A DNA stretch of 64,000 nucleotides from Streptomyces sp. NRRL B-24085. Lineage in GTDB: Bacteria; Actinomycetota; Actinomycetes; Streptomycetales; Streptomycetaceae. The notes below the pieces were generated by a model that did not search any database, was not told where the DNA came from, and worked only from the letters and a program-made list of their open reading frames with translations. A program made the position numbers and the translations under genes. The stretch is taken from the NCBI RefSeq assembly GCF_001282115.1, contig NZ_LJBR01000154.1:1-64000 (forward strand), in the 5' to 3' direction. This document shows, in pieces, positions 17,468 to 26,347 of the stretch (within the stretch, counting starts at the first letter, position 1; each line of letters begins with the position of its first letter).

Positions 17468-20400
17468 ATGCCGCGCAGAGAGCGTCCGCTGGACGCGGGG
17501 GAAGGTCCGTTACTGGAGCTGGCCGCGGGGCTGAGGCAACTGCGGCGCAAGGCGGGCAACCCGCCCTACCGGGAGCTGGCGGAACAGGCGCACTACTCGA
17601 TCTCGACCTTGTCCTCGGCGGCGTCCGGGCAGCGACTGCCCACGCTGGCGGTGACGTTGGCGTACGTGCGCGTCTGCGACGGCGATCTGGCGGAATGGGA
17701 GCGCCGCTGGCAGGAGACGGCGGAGCAACTGGGGGAGGCGTACACCGAGCCCGCCCCGGTGGAGGAGTCCGGCCGGGCCTCGCCGTACGCGGGGCTGCGG
17801 TCGTTCCGGGAGCAGGACGCGCAGTGGTTCTTCGGCCGGGAGCGGCTCGTGGAGGACCTGACCGAGCGGTTGCGGCGACAGCGGTTCGTGGTGGTGATCG
17901 GAGCCTCCGGGTCGGGCAAGTCGTCACTGTTGCGGGCGGGTGTGGTGCCACGTCTGCGGGCCGCGATGACGACGGTGGTGGTGACGCCGGGGCCACGGCC
18001 GCTGGAGGAGTGCGCCGTACGGCTGGGCGCGCTGGCGGGGCTCACGCCGGGCGGGGTGTACGAGGAGCTGCGGCAGGATCCGGCGAACCTGGGCCGGGTG
18101 GTGCGTCAGGTCGCCGCCCGTTCCGAAGCCGGTGATGGCGACGGCGATGGCGGCGGCGAGAGCACGGGCGACGGCAACGGCGACGTGGTGCTGGTCGTCG
18201 ACCAGTTCGAGGAAACCTTCACGCTGTGCCCGGACGACGGCGAGCGGGACTGCTTCATCGAGGCCCTCGTGACCGCTGCCCTGGACAAGGGCGGCCGGTG
18301 TCGGGTGGCCCTCGGGGTGCGCGCCGACTTCTACGCGCACTGCACCCACCATCCGCTGTTGGTGGAGGCGATGCGTGACGCGCAGGTGCCGGTCGGACCC
18401 ATGAGCCTGGACGAACTGCGCCGGGCCGTGGTGAGACCCGCCCAGCGGGCCGGACTGACCGTCGAGGGCGCGCTGTTGGCCTCGCTCACGGCACAGGCGC
18501 ACGGCCAGGCCGGAGTGCTGCCGCTGCTGTCGCACGCTCTGTTGCAGACCTGGCGGCGACGGCGGGGCAACGCCCTGACGCTGGCCGCGTTCGAGGCGGT
18601 GGGCGGACTCGAGGGCGGTCTGGCGCGCACCGCCGAGGAGTTCTACCAGCAGTTGGAGCCGGGGCGACGCGAGCTGGCCCGGCGCGTGTTCGTACGCCTG
18701 ACCGCGCTGGGGGAGGGGACGGAGGACACCCGGCGCCCGGCGCGCCTTGCGGAGCTGGAGGGGCTCGCCGGGGCCGGTGACGGCGGCCTCGGCGCCGTAC
18801 TGGACCGTGCGGCCCGGGCGCGGCTGCTGACGTTGGACCACGAGCGGGTGGAGCTCGCCCACGAGGCTCTGATCCGGTGCTGGCCCAGGCTGCATGGATG
18901 GCTGTCCGAGGACCGGGAGGCCCTGCGGACCCTGCGTCAGCTCACCGGCGCGGCGCAGGTCTGGGAGGGACTGCGCCGGGACCCCGGTGCGCTGTACCGG
19001 GGCACCGGCCTCGACCTGGCCGCCGGGCTCGACCGCGCGTCCTTGTCCGTGGTGGAGCGGGAGTTCCTGGACGCGAGCCTCGCCGCCCGGACGGCCGAAC
19101 AGGCGGCGGCGCGGCGGCGCGTGCGGTTCCGGCGCGGAGCGGTGGCGCTGCTGACCGCTCTGGTCGTCGTCGCGAGCACGACCGCGGTCTTCGCCGTGCG
19201 GGCACAGCGGGCGGCGGACCGGCAGCGAGACGCGGCCAGTTCGCAGAGGGCCGCGGAGAAGGCCACGGCACTGCGGGCGTCCGACCCCGCGCTGGCCGCG
19301 CAGGTGGGGCTGGCCGCCTACCGGCTGTCGCCCACCCCCGAGGCCCGGGGCACCCTGCTCAGCACCTTCGCCACCGCGTACGCCACGCAGTTGCCCGACT
19401 GGACGAGCACCGCCACGACAATGGCCTTCAGCGCCGACAGCCGGGTGCTGGCGACTGGCGACAGCGACCGGACCGTGCGCCTGTGGCGTGCCTCGGACGC
19501 CCACCGGCCGGCCGAGTTGAGCAGGCTGCCGCGACTGACCGGACCTGTCCGCACGGTCGCCGTCAGCCCGGACGCCGGTCTCCTGGCCGCGGGAGACGAC
19601 CTCGGCGCGACCCAGCTGTGGGACATCGGCGATCCACGGCACCCGCGACTCGCCGCCCGCCTGCCCGCCGCCGCGGGCCCCCTCACAGGACTGGGTTTCG
19701 CTCCGGGCGGCCAGACCCTGGCGGCGGTCTCCCGCGACGAGATCCGGTTGTGGCGGCTGTCCGATCCACGACGGCCGCGTCTGTCGGCCGCCGCCCGTGT
19801 GCCCGCCGCCGTGACCGCGGTGGCGTTCCGCCGGGACGGGCGCGCGCTGGCCACGGGCCACTCCGACCGTACGGTGCGGCTGTGGCAGGTGACCGAGTCC
19901 GGTCGGCGGCTGCGGCAGTCGCCGCCCGCGACCGCCCACGGCGGTACGGTCGACGCCCTCGCGTTCGCCCCGGACGGCCGCACCCTGGCGACCGGTGGCG
20001 CCGACTTCACGGTCCGGTTGTGGGACGTGGCCGGGTCCCGACGGCCGCGCGCGACGGAGGTGCTCTCCGGGCACACCGACGCGGTCGACGCCGTGGGCTT
20101 CAGCCCCGACGGCCGCACCCTCGCCTCCGCCGGCGTCGACGGCACGGTACGACGCTGGGAGTTGACCGGACACGGTCCCGGCCGGGCGTCGGCCGTCCTC
20201 ATGGGCCACACCGGACGTGTCGTGTCGCTGGTCTTCAGCCCTGACGGCCGCACTCTGGCCACCGGCAGCGAGGACCAGACCGTACGGCTGTGGGACCTGC
20301 CCGGACCGGCGATGACGGGTCACACCAGCTCGGTCTACTCCGTCGCCTTCAGCCCGGACGGCCGCACCCTGGCCACCGGCAGCTACGACCGCAGCGTGCG

Positions 20401-21331
20401 CCTGTGGAACCTCACCGACGCGCGGCGCCCCCGTCAGCTCACCGAACTCACCGGGCACACGGCCCCCGTCAACTCCGTGGTGTTCCGGCCGGCCGGGCAC
20501 ACCCTGGCCAGCGGCAGTGCCGACGGCACACTGCGCCTGTGGAACGTCGAATCCGCGCACCGCGCTCGCCAACTGCACGCCGTGGCCGGTCACATCGGCC
20601 ACATCAACTCGGTGGCGTTCAGTCCCGACGGCCGCGTCCTGGCCACCGGCGGCGAGCGGGGCAGCGTACGGCTGTGGGACACGACGGACCCACGACGGCG
20701 TCCCCGTCCCCTGTCCGCGATGCCGGGCACCCATGCCGTGGACTGCGTGGCCTTCGCCCCGGACGGCCGCACACTGGCCGTGGCCGACAGGAACCGCAAG
20801 GTCACCCTGTGGAACGTGGCCGGGCCACGGCATCCCGCCCGCGCGGCCGTTCTCGCCGGCCACACCGGGGCGGTGAAGTCGGTCGCGTTCAGCCCGGACG
20901 GCCGCACCCTGGCCACCGGCAGCGAGGACCGCACCGTACGACTGTGGGATCTCACCGAGCCGCGGCGTCCGCTCGCACGGGACCGGTTGACCGGCTACAC
21001 CGACGGCGTCATGGCGGTCGCCTTCGCCGCGGACCGTCGCACGCTGGCCGCCACGAGCTCCGACAACACCGTACGGCTGTACGGGCTTACCGAGCGCGGG
21101 CGAGCCCGGGAGCTGGCCGTGCTGGCGGGTCACACCAAGCCGGTGGACGCCGTCGCCTTCAGCCCGGACGGCCGTACCGTGGCCACCGGCAGCGAGGACT
21201 GGACCGCGTTGCTGTGGGACCCCGCCGTCGGACGGGTGGCCTCCCGGATCTGTCACACCGTCACTCCGGAGATCACTCGCGCCGAATGGCGCCAGTACTT
21301 CACGCAGCAGAGGTACCGCCCACCGTGCTGA
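17468..21331 (+). CDS. STAND-type ATPase with N-terminal HTH-like domain and 14 WD40 repeats
   Basis: 1287 residues. Residues 1-90 resemble an XRE-like helix-turn-helix. An nSTAND-type NTPase follows, with Walker A GASGSGKS at 145-152 and Walker B VLVVDQFEE near 240-249. A single membrane helix lies at ~557-577. From ~645 to the end there are 14 WD40 blades, enough for two seven-bladed propellers; most contain FSPDGRTLA and a LWDL-type end. The DNA of the later blades is highly repetitive, suggesting recent gene conversion. Such proteins act as ligand-triggered switches in signalling or conflict systems. The start at 17468 was chosen over the longer frame. A caspase gene lies 1 kb downstream on the other strand. 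Confidence 0.85.
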   Translation: MPRRERPLDAGEGPLLELAAGLRQLRRKAGNPPYRELAEQAHYSISTLSSAASGQRLPTLAVTLAYVRVCDGDLAEWERRWQETAEQLGEAYTEPAPVEESGRASPYAGLRSFREQDAQWFFGRERLVEDLTERLRRQRFVVVIGASGSGKSSLLRAGVVPRLRAAMTTVVVTPGPRPLEECAVRLGALAGLTPGGVYEELRQDPANLGRVVRQVAARSEAGDGDGDGGGESTGDGNGDVVLVVDQFEETFTLCPDDGERDCFIEALVTAALDKGGRCRVALGVRADFYAHCTHHPLLVEAMRDAQVPVGPMSLDELRRAVVRPAQRAGLTVEGALLASLTAQAHGQAGVLPLLSHALLQTWRRRRGNALTLAAFEAVGGLEGGLARTAEEFYQQLEPGRRELARRVFVRLTALGEGTEDTRRPARLAELEGLAGAGDGGLGAVLDRAARARLLTLDHERVELAHEALIRCWPRLHGWLSEDREALRTLRQLTGAAQVWEGLRRDPGALYRGTGLDLAAGLDRASLSVVEREFLDASLAARTAEQAAARRRVRFRRGAVALLTALVVVASTTAVFAVRAQRAADRQRDAASSQRAAEKATALRASDPALAAQVGLAAYRLSPTPEARGTLLSTFATAYATQLPDWTSTATTMAFSADSRVLATGDSDRTVRLWRASDAHRPAELSRLPRLTGPVRTVAVSPDAGLLAAGDDLGATQLWDIGDPRHPRLAARLPAAAGPLTGLGFAPGGQTLAAVSRDEIRLWRLSDPRRPRLSAAARVPAAVTAVAFRRDGRALATGHSDRTVRLWQVTESGRRLRQSPPATAHGGTVDALAFAPDGRTLATGGADFTVRLWDVAGSRRPRATEVLSGHTDAVDAVGFSPDGRTLASAGVDGTVRRWELTGHGPGRASAVLMGHTGRVVSLVFSPDGRTLATGSEDQTVRLWDLPGPAMTGHTSSVYSVAFSPDGRTLATGSYDRSVRLWNLTDARRPRQLTELTGHTAPVNSVVFRPAGHTLASGSADGTLRLWNVESAHRARQLHAVAGHIGHINSVAFSPDGRVLATGGERGSVRLWDTTDPRRRPRPLSAMPGTHAVDCVAFAPDGRTLAVADRNRKVTLWNVAGPRHPARAAVLAGHTGAVKSVAFSPDGRTLATGSEDRTVRLWDLTEPRRPLARDRLTGYTDGVMAVAFAADRRTLAATSSDNTVRLYGLTERGRARELAVLAGHTKPVDAVAFSPDGRTVATGSEDWTALLWDPAVGRVASRICHTVTPEITRAEWRQYFTQQRYRPPC

Positions 21332-21341
21332 GTTCCCGTCG

Positions 21342-21385
21342 GCGGAAGGGCCGTTCACCCGTCAGGTGGTGAACGGCCCTTCCGC
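21342..21385. terminator. 18-bp perfect hairpin between convergent genes
   Basis: 21342-21359 pairs without mismatch with 21368-21385 around an 8-nt loop. It sits between the STAND gene and the convergent secreted-protein genes and is a very strong bidirectional terminator. Confidence 0.85.
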
Positions 21386-21392
21386 GCGCCCG

Positions 21393-21740
21393 TCAGAAGA
21401 AGCAGTCCGAGACCCATCCCCGCACGAGGATCCGGTAGTTGAGCACGTCGTGCCAGACATGGCTGACCCGGCCGTCCGGACAGGCCGTCGAGGGGCCCGA
21501 GGTGGACGCGTACCAGTGGACGCAGTCGCCGTTCTGGGCCGTACCGACCCACCGTCCACCGGGTGCGTCACGCATGGTGACGTTGGTTCCCTTGATGACG
21601 CTGACCGGGCCGCCCGGAGTACAGACCTGGGCGGCCGTGGCCCGGGTCGGCGTCGGCGAAGCCGCCTCGGCGGAGGTCGCCGTGGCGCTCAGGACCATCG
21701 CGCACCCGAGCGCGGCTGCGGCGAAGTGGCGTAAGGGCAT
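21393..21740 (-). CDS. Small secreted SH3-like protein
   Basis: 115 residues. Signal peptide MPLRHFAAAALGCAMVLSAT with cleavage near AEAA. The mature part has an SH3-like pattern (GTNVTMRDAPGGRWVGTA, then GDCVHWYA) and four cysteines likely to form disulfides. It begins 3 bp after the upstream secreted-protein gene, so the two are co-transcribed. It may bind the cell wall. Confidence 0.75.
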   Translation of the reverse strand: MPLRHFAAAALGCAMVLSATATSAEAASPTPTRATAAQVCTPGGPVSVIKGTNVTMRDAPGGRWVGTAQNGDCVHWYASTSGPSTACPDGRVSHVWHDVLNYRILVRGWVSDCFF

Positions 21741-21743
21741 GGT

Positions 21744-22136
21744 TCAGTCCTTGGCCAGGCAGGAGACGCAGGCGGCTTTGAAGCTGTACGCGTTGAACCC
21801 GATGTCGGGATTCTCGGAGTGCGCCCGTACCGCGTGGGACCTTCCGGTGCAGTTGCTGTTCGCGTAGAAGTACCCCTCCTGACGGTGATAGTGGGCGTAC
21901 GAACGCACGGAGCCGACGTGCGAGGTCAGGTAACACCCTCCGGAGACGAGATCGCCGGTGTACGAGATGCCGCTGCCGCTGAAGTTGGCGCCGGACCACC
22001 AGCAGTACGACCCCTGGTTGCAGGGGGCCGCGGCCGGTGCCGCCGACGACGGGGACGCGCCCAGCATCAGCAGAGCGGCCGCGGCGCCGGCGGTGAAGGC
22101 CTTGGCGAGGTGCGTGGAGACCGTGGGTAAAGCCAT
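21744..22136 (-). CDS. Secreted protein, peptidase-inhibitor I36-like
   Basis: 130 residues. The signal peptide ends near ASPSSAAPA. The mature region opens with CNQGSYCWWSGANFSG and has six cysteines, resembling inhibitor family I36 (metalloproteinase inhibitors of Streptomyces). It is the first gene of a two-gene operon with the SH3-like protein. The conserved element at 22205 lies 69 bp upstream. Confidence 0.7.
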   Translation of the reverse strand: MALPTVSTHLAKAFTAGAAAALLMLGASPSSAAPAAAPCNQGSYCWWSGANFSGSGISYTGDLVSGGCYLTSHVGSVRSYAHYHRQEGYFYANSNCTGRSHAVRAHSENPDIGFNAYSFKAACVSCLAKD

Positions 22137-22204
22137 GTCGTTCCTCTCCGGGAGTTCAGCAGAAGTCGCGCGGTGTTCGGCTCAACAGGTAGCAGCTCGG
22201 GGTT

Positions 22205-22250
22205 GTTCGCCTTCGGGGCGCCGGTGCCGAACAAACAACGCACGGAAAAT
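22205..22250 (-). promoter_or_regulatory. Shared upstream element, copy 2
   Basis: Matches 17365-17408 and 50551-50595 (GTTCGCCTTCGG ... CCGAACAAACAA ... GGAAAA on the plus strand). It lies 69 bp upstream of the I36-like secreted-protein gene. The position suits a promoter or activator site. Confidence 0.6.
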
Positions 22251-22299
22251 GCCGGGCAGGCTCTGAGCCCCCCCATCGCCCACGACCTCGATGGGGGGC

Positions 22300-25200
22300 T
22301 CAGGGGACCTTCACGGTGAAGTGCGAGACCGCGTGCGGTGCCGCCGTCCGGAAGGACGCGATGTCTCCGAAGAGGGCGAGCCCTACTCGGTCACCCTTGG
22401 GGGACACCGCGATGGCCATCGGGGTCTGTTCCACGTCGACAGGACTCGCCAGAGCCTTCATCGTCCTCGTGTCCACGACCGAGACACTGCCGCCGTCGAA
22501 GCGGTTGTTGATGACGTACAGGCGACGGCCGTCGGGGCTCACGGCCATGCGGTGCACGACGGAGTCGGGCAGGTCGGTCATGCCCTGCACCGTGCCGCTC
22601 TCCGTGTCGACGGACACGGCCACCGAACGCTTGTCGTCGACTTCACCGCCACTGGTCTCCACGACCGCGAAGAGGCGCCTGCCGTCGGCGGGGTCCGCAG
22701 TGAGCGACCCGGCCTTGCCTCCGAGTTCGATCGGGGTCCCGACCGCCTTGCCGGTGTCCGGGTCGATCACCGAGACAGAGGTGCCGCGGGCCACGTAAAG
22801 ACGACGGCCGTCAGGACTTACCGTCGCATCCGCCCAGTCCTTGCCCAGCGGAACGCGGCGGCCGGAGACCTGGTCGGTGCCGGTGTCGATCGACGCGGCC
22901 TCGTCGGGCGTCTTGCTGAACACCCAGGCACGGTGGCCCGGTGCTGTCTCGATCTTGACCGGCGTGCCGCCGAGGCGCAGGGGTGCGCCCACGGGTTCCA
23001 GTTCCGGTGTGGCGACCACCGTGACGGTACGGGCGGCGGGCTGTACCAGATACAGATTGCCGTCGTCACTGCGGGCGATGTCCGTGGCCGCCGCGTCGAG
23101 CGCGACAGGGCCCTTGACGGTCCGGCCGTTCACAGCGTCGACAGCGCTGATCGATCCCGGCGGGTCGTCGCGCGCCTTGATCGCCCAGTACAACTCGGTG
23201 ATGACATAGAGGTTCCTGCCGTCCTCGTCGTAGGCGATGCCCAGCGGCGTCACCGCGGAACGGTCCGCCATGCGGCCGGCGAGAACGCCACCTCCGAAGG
23301 TCAGGGCGGCAAGCATGACGAGGCACGCCACCGGTGTCGGCCACCGCGGCCGCCGTGGCGGCCCCTCCGCGGCACGGCCCCAGCGCGCCAGGATTGCCGC
23401 GAGGGCGGCCAGCGCCACCGGTGCGGCCGCGGCCGGCACGAAGTTGATCAGGGGCTCTCCGAACCCGCCCAGCCACACGTACCCCGCCGTCATCACCCCG
23501 AGCGTGACCGCCGTCCAGCCGAGCAACAGGGTGTGGCCGAATCGACGTGGGACGAGTGCGGCCGCGCTGACGGGGACGACGGCCGCCGTCACGCCGGTGA
23601 CCTGGAGAGCCTGGAACCACCGAGAGACATCCGGGCGCGGGTTGACCTGTCGAAGCCCGGCGAGCTGGTGCAGCAGAAGTGCGCACCCGAGGACGCCGAC
23701 CAGGACGACCGCGCACGCCGCGCCCAGCACGATCCAGCTCCGGACACCACGCGGCGGCCGGAGATCGAGGGTGGCCTCCCCGGCGCGTACGAGAGAGAAC
23801 ACGGCGAGTGCAGTGGCCGCGAAGACCAGCGCGTGACCGGCGAGTTCGAACCAGGCGACGTCCTTCAGCAGGTCGAAGTCGCCGGTCGCGTCGTCGGCGA
23901 AGTACACGATGCCCCATGAGGACGCGGCCGCCGCTCCGAGGATCAGACCTGTCCCGGTAGGCCTCCGGAACTTCGGAACGATCAGGAGAACCGCCGCGCC
24001 CAGGGTGACCGCGGACATGCCCACGGCATACCAGCCGATGCCGCCCCCCGCCTGTGCGCCGAACGGGGAAAAAGCCGCACTGTGCCGCAGCAGTCCTTGG
24101 ATCATCAGCGCGGAGGCGAGGACGGCCAGGCCACCGGCCAGCCCCCGCAGGCCGAGGGCGTACAAGCGTGTCCCGACTCGCTGGGCAAGGATGTGGGCAT
24201 CCGAACGAAGGCGTGCCGCACCAAGCCGGAGACTCTCCTTCAACAAGTCCGCGACAGACGGCACTTCGGGGTCACCGCTTGGGGGTTCCGGCGGGTTCTT
24301 CTCCGGCGTCCGGGGTGTGCTCGGAGCCGGCGCCTCCGCGACCTGCTCGCCGGGCACCGTGGTGTCGGCGGTCACGTCCGGCTCCGACGGTTCCCTCCCC
24401 AGCAGTGCCCTCGCCGCCGCCGACACCTTGCGGCTGTCGTCCCCGGCCAGCCGTTCGAGCTGCTCTCCCACCTTCGTCCGCACCATCTCGTTGCCGACCC
24501 GGCGCAGATGGGCGAGGCCGTCGAGGGCGGACAACCGGTCGTCGGGGACGGGGCTGCTCAGGGCGTTGCCGAGATAGGTGGGCAGGGACCAGTGGATGTT
24601 GCGGGCGATGACGATACGGCCCTCGACGTCGTCAAGCCGCTTGGGCCGTTGCTGAGGCATCTCGTCGACCACGCGATCGTGGACGTACCGGTACAGCTCG
24701 TCGAGCGTGATGTCACCGTCGCCGTCCAGGTCGGCGGTCCCCTCCCGCAGGCCGGTGACCAGGTGACGGGTAAAGACCGACTGGACGGCGGAGCCACTGA
24801 GCCGGTCGCCCTCGTAGGAGTACTGCATGGCGTCGGACGCGGTCAGGACCGTACGGCCCCGGCCCTGGAAGCGTTCGAGCGTGTGTATCTGCGGGTCCGA
24901 CTTGGTCAGGCGGGCCGCCGGGAAGGCGCCGCTGTAGCAGCAGTCGAGAATCAGGACCTTGCGCCGCGACTCGCTGCCGCTCATGGCCTGATCGACCTGC
25001 TCGGCGGCCAGTGAGGTGAACAGGAGGCTGCCGCGGCGGGTGTTGCGCATGGCCAGGTACAGTCGGCCGTCCTCGTCCTTGAGCCCGTGGCCGGTGAAGT
25101 ACAAAAGGACGAGGTCGTCGCTGCGACGGTTGTCGAAGAGGTCGCCCACCGCTTCGCCGACCCGGTAGTGCGGTTCGTTGACGAGGAGGGTGACGTCGAA

Positions 25201-25329
25201 GCCGGCGACGGCCGGGTCACGCAGGACGTCGGCGAGCGCCTCGGCGTCGTGGGCGGGGGCGGTCAGGCGGCTGAGGCCCGGATCGTCGTGCTCGTACGTG
25301 GCGACCAGCAGCGCGAGACGACGGCTCAT
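22300..25329 (-). CDS. Caspase-family protease with membrane region and C-terminal beta-propeller
   Basis: 1009 residues. The N-terminal caspase (C14) domain has catalytic His81 in YFTGHG and Cys131 in LDCCYSG. A calcium-loop-like DLDGDGDITLDEL follows near residue 210. A short helical region precedes roughly nine membrane helices (about residues 395-690). The C-terminal third is a YncE-like beta-propeller with repeats such as VSPDGRRLYV. The start overlaps the stop of the upstream EACC1-like gene (ATGA). Bacterial caspases of this type are effectors of conflict or cell-death systems; here the propeller may be the sensor or the exported part. Confidence 0.85.
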   Translation of the reverse strand: MSRRLALLVATYEHDDPGLSRLTAPAHDAEALADVLRDPAVAGFDVTLLVNEPHYRVGEAVGDLFDNRRSDDLVLLYFTGHGLKDEDGRLYLAMRNTRRGSLLFTSLAAEQVDQAMSGSESRRKVLILDCCYSGAFPAARLTKSDPQIHTLERFQGRGRTVLTASDAMQYSYEGDRLSGSAVQSVFTRHLVTGLREGTADLDGDGDITLDELYRYVHDRVVDEMPQQRPKRLDDVEGRIVIARNIHWSLPTYLGNALSSPVPDDRLSALDGLAHLRRVGNEMVRTKVGEQLERLAGDDSRKVSAAARALLGREPSEPDVTADTTVPGEQVAEAPAPSTPRTPEKNPPEPPSGDPEVPSVADLLKESLRLGAARLRSDAHILAQRVGTRLYALGLRGLAGGLAVLASALMIQGLLRHSAAFSPFGAQAGGGIGWYAVGMSAVTLGAAVLLIVPKFRRPTGTGLILGAAAASSWGIVYFADDATGDFDLLKDVAWFELAGHALVFAATALAVFSLVRAGEATLDLRPPRGVRSWIVLGAACAVVLVGVLGCALLLHQLAGLRQVNPRPDVSRWFQALQVTGVTAAVVPVSAAALVPRRFGHTLLLGWTAVTLGVMTAGYVWLGGFGEPLINFVPAAAAPVALAALAAILARWGRAAEGPPRRPRWPTPVACLVMLAALTFGGGVLAGRMADRSAVTPLGIAYDEDGRNLYVITELYWAIKARDDPPGSISAVDAVNGRTVKGPVALDAAATDIARSDDGNLYLVQPAARTVTVVATPELEPVGAPLRLGGTPVKIETAPGHRAWVFSKTPDEAASIDTGTDQVSGRRVPLGKDWADATVSPDGRRLYVARGTSVSVIDPDTGKAVGTPIELGGKAGSLTADPADGRRLFAVVETSGGEVDDKRSVAVSVDTESGTVQGMTDLPDSVVHRMAVSPDGRRLYVINNRFDGGSVSVVDTRTMKALASPVDVEQTPMAIAVSPKGDRVGLALFGDIASFRTAAPHAVSHFTVKVP

Positions 25330-25760
25330 GACGGATCGGATCCACCGTGACGTCGGATGAACGCCTGTATGAGAGCGGCGCGTTCGGAGTCGCCGGCGTG
25401 CTCCAGTTCCAGGCTGTCCTCACCGATGGTGACCACGATGCGATCACGTGCGCCGCGCCGCCCCAGCCAGTCGCGCAGGGTGTCCACCAGCGCCGTGAGC
25501 ACCCCGCCGGACGCGCTGAGAGCCACCACGATCGCGCCGATGGTGACGGCATCACCCTTCGTGCCGGGCGGCGGCGGAGCTGAGGGGGCAGGGCGCGGAC
25601 GGACGCCGTGCAGGTCTCCGAGCTCCCGGCGCAGAGCACGGGTCAGCCGCTCCACCGTCTCGGCTTCGCCGCCGTCCGGGACGATGCGCAGCCCGACGGC
25701 CAACTCGGCCTCCTGCGCGCTGCGTGCACTTGCTCTGTCCATCGGGTCCGACGCGTTCAT
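25326..25760 (-). CDS. EACC1-like effector-associated protein
   Basis: 144 residues. A hydrophobic segment (VTIGAIVVALSASGGVLTAL) is followed by a basic stretch and a small C-terminal beta/alpha region (RIVVTIGEDSLELEHA). This matches my recollection of effector-associated constant component 1, a small protein encoded beside varied effectors in NTP-dependent conflict systems. It overlaps the caspase gene by 4 bp. The ATG at 25760 was chosen; a GTG two codons upstream is possible. It probably anchors or regulates the caspase. Confidence 0.7.
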   Translation of the reverse strand: MNASDPMDRASARSAQEAELAVGLRIVPDGGEAETVERLTRALRRELGDLHGVRPRPAPSAPPPPGTKGDAVTIGAIVVALSASGGVLTALVDTLRDWLGRRGARDRIVVTIGEDSLELEHAGDSERAALIQAFIRRHGGSDPS

Positions 25761-25829
25761 GAGCACCCCCGTTGCCTGTTCACAGTGTGGCGCTCAAGCA
25801 GGTGCCGCGGCAGCCCTTTGCCGCACACG

Positions 25830-26261
25830 TCAACTCTGCGTGACGTCTTGGGCGAACTGGTGGCCGTTCATCGAGCGATTGCGACCCGGACCGACGGAGA
25901 GGCGGTCGAGGGCCGAGTCCGGGGTGTCGGGAAGGGGCACCCGCTGGAGTACCTTCACGACCACGGCTCCACGCCGTGGGCTTTCACTTTCCATCACTCG
26001 TTCGCCCTGGAGAAAACACCGGCCAGGAGCAAGCAAATCGGGCCGAAGGGTGACCAAGTTCGCTGAAAAGGGAGCCTGGACGACTGGTTCGCTGTCGAGA
26101 CGTTCAGCATCCACGTAGAAATGACCGTCCGCCGCTAAGGCTTTGGCGGTGATCGAGCCGACTGCTCCGGTGACGTCACCGACGGTCCGAAAAGGGCTTC
26201 CGTACTGTGACGATTCAGGACCATCTCCGAGCGCTGGCCACACGAGCAATGTGCTCTCCAT
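25830..26261 (-). CDS. Hypothetical protein, 143 aa, atypical composition
   Basis: The frame reads as a coherent soluble protein (MESTLLVWPALGDG ... VVQAPFSANLVTLRPDLLAP). Third-position GC is lower than in the neighbours and there is a TTA codon (in KALAAD), suggesting acquired DNA and possible bldA control. I do not recognise the family. The start is uncertain because the ribosome binding site is weak. It lies between the caspase operon and an acetyltransferase. Confidence 0.45.
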   Translation of the reverse strand: MESTLLVWPALGDGPESSQYGSPFRTVGDVTGAVGSITAKALAADGHFYVDAERLDSEPVVQAPFSANLVTLRPDLLAPGRCFLQGERVMESESPRRGAVVVKVLQRVPLPDTPDSALDRLSVGPGRNRSMNGHQFAQDVTQS

Positions 26262-26347
26262 CCGAGACCCGGATATCGTCGGGCCGATCGCGGCAAGCCT
26301 GAGGTGTTCCGATGGTCCCGGTACTCGTCTCCACCATGGTCGGTGTG

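Noticed and set aside
19400..21240. Repeated DNA blocks considered as a CRISPR array
   Set aside because: Repeats are coding WD40 units in frame, with no unique spacers of uniform size and no cas genes.
17924..21358. 1144-residue open frame antisense to the STAND-WD40 gene
   Set aside because: It mirrors the WD40 gene; its Gly/Arg/Gln-rich composition and lack of start signals mark it as a shadow of the high-GC coding strand.
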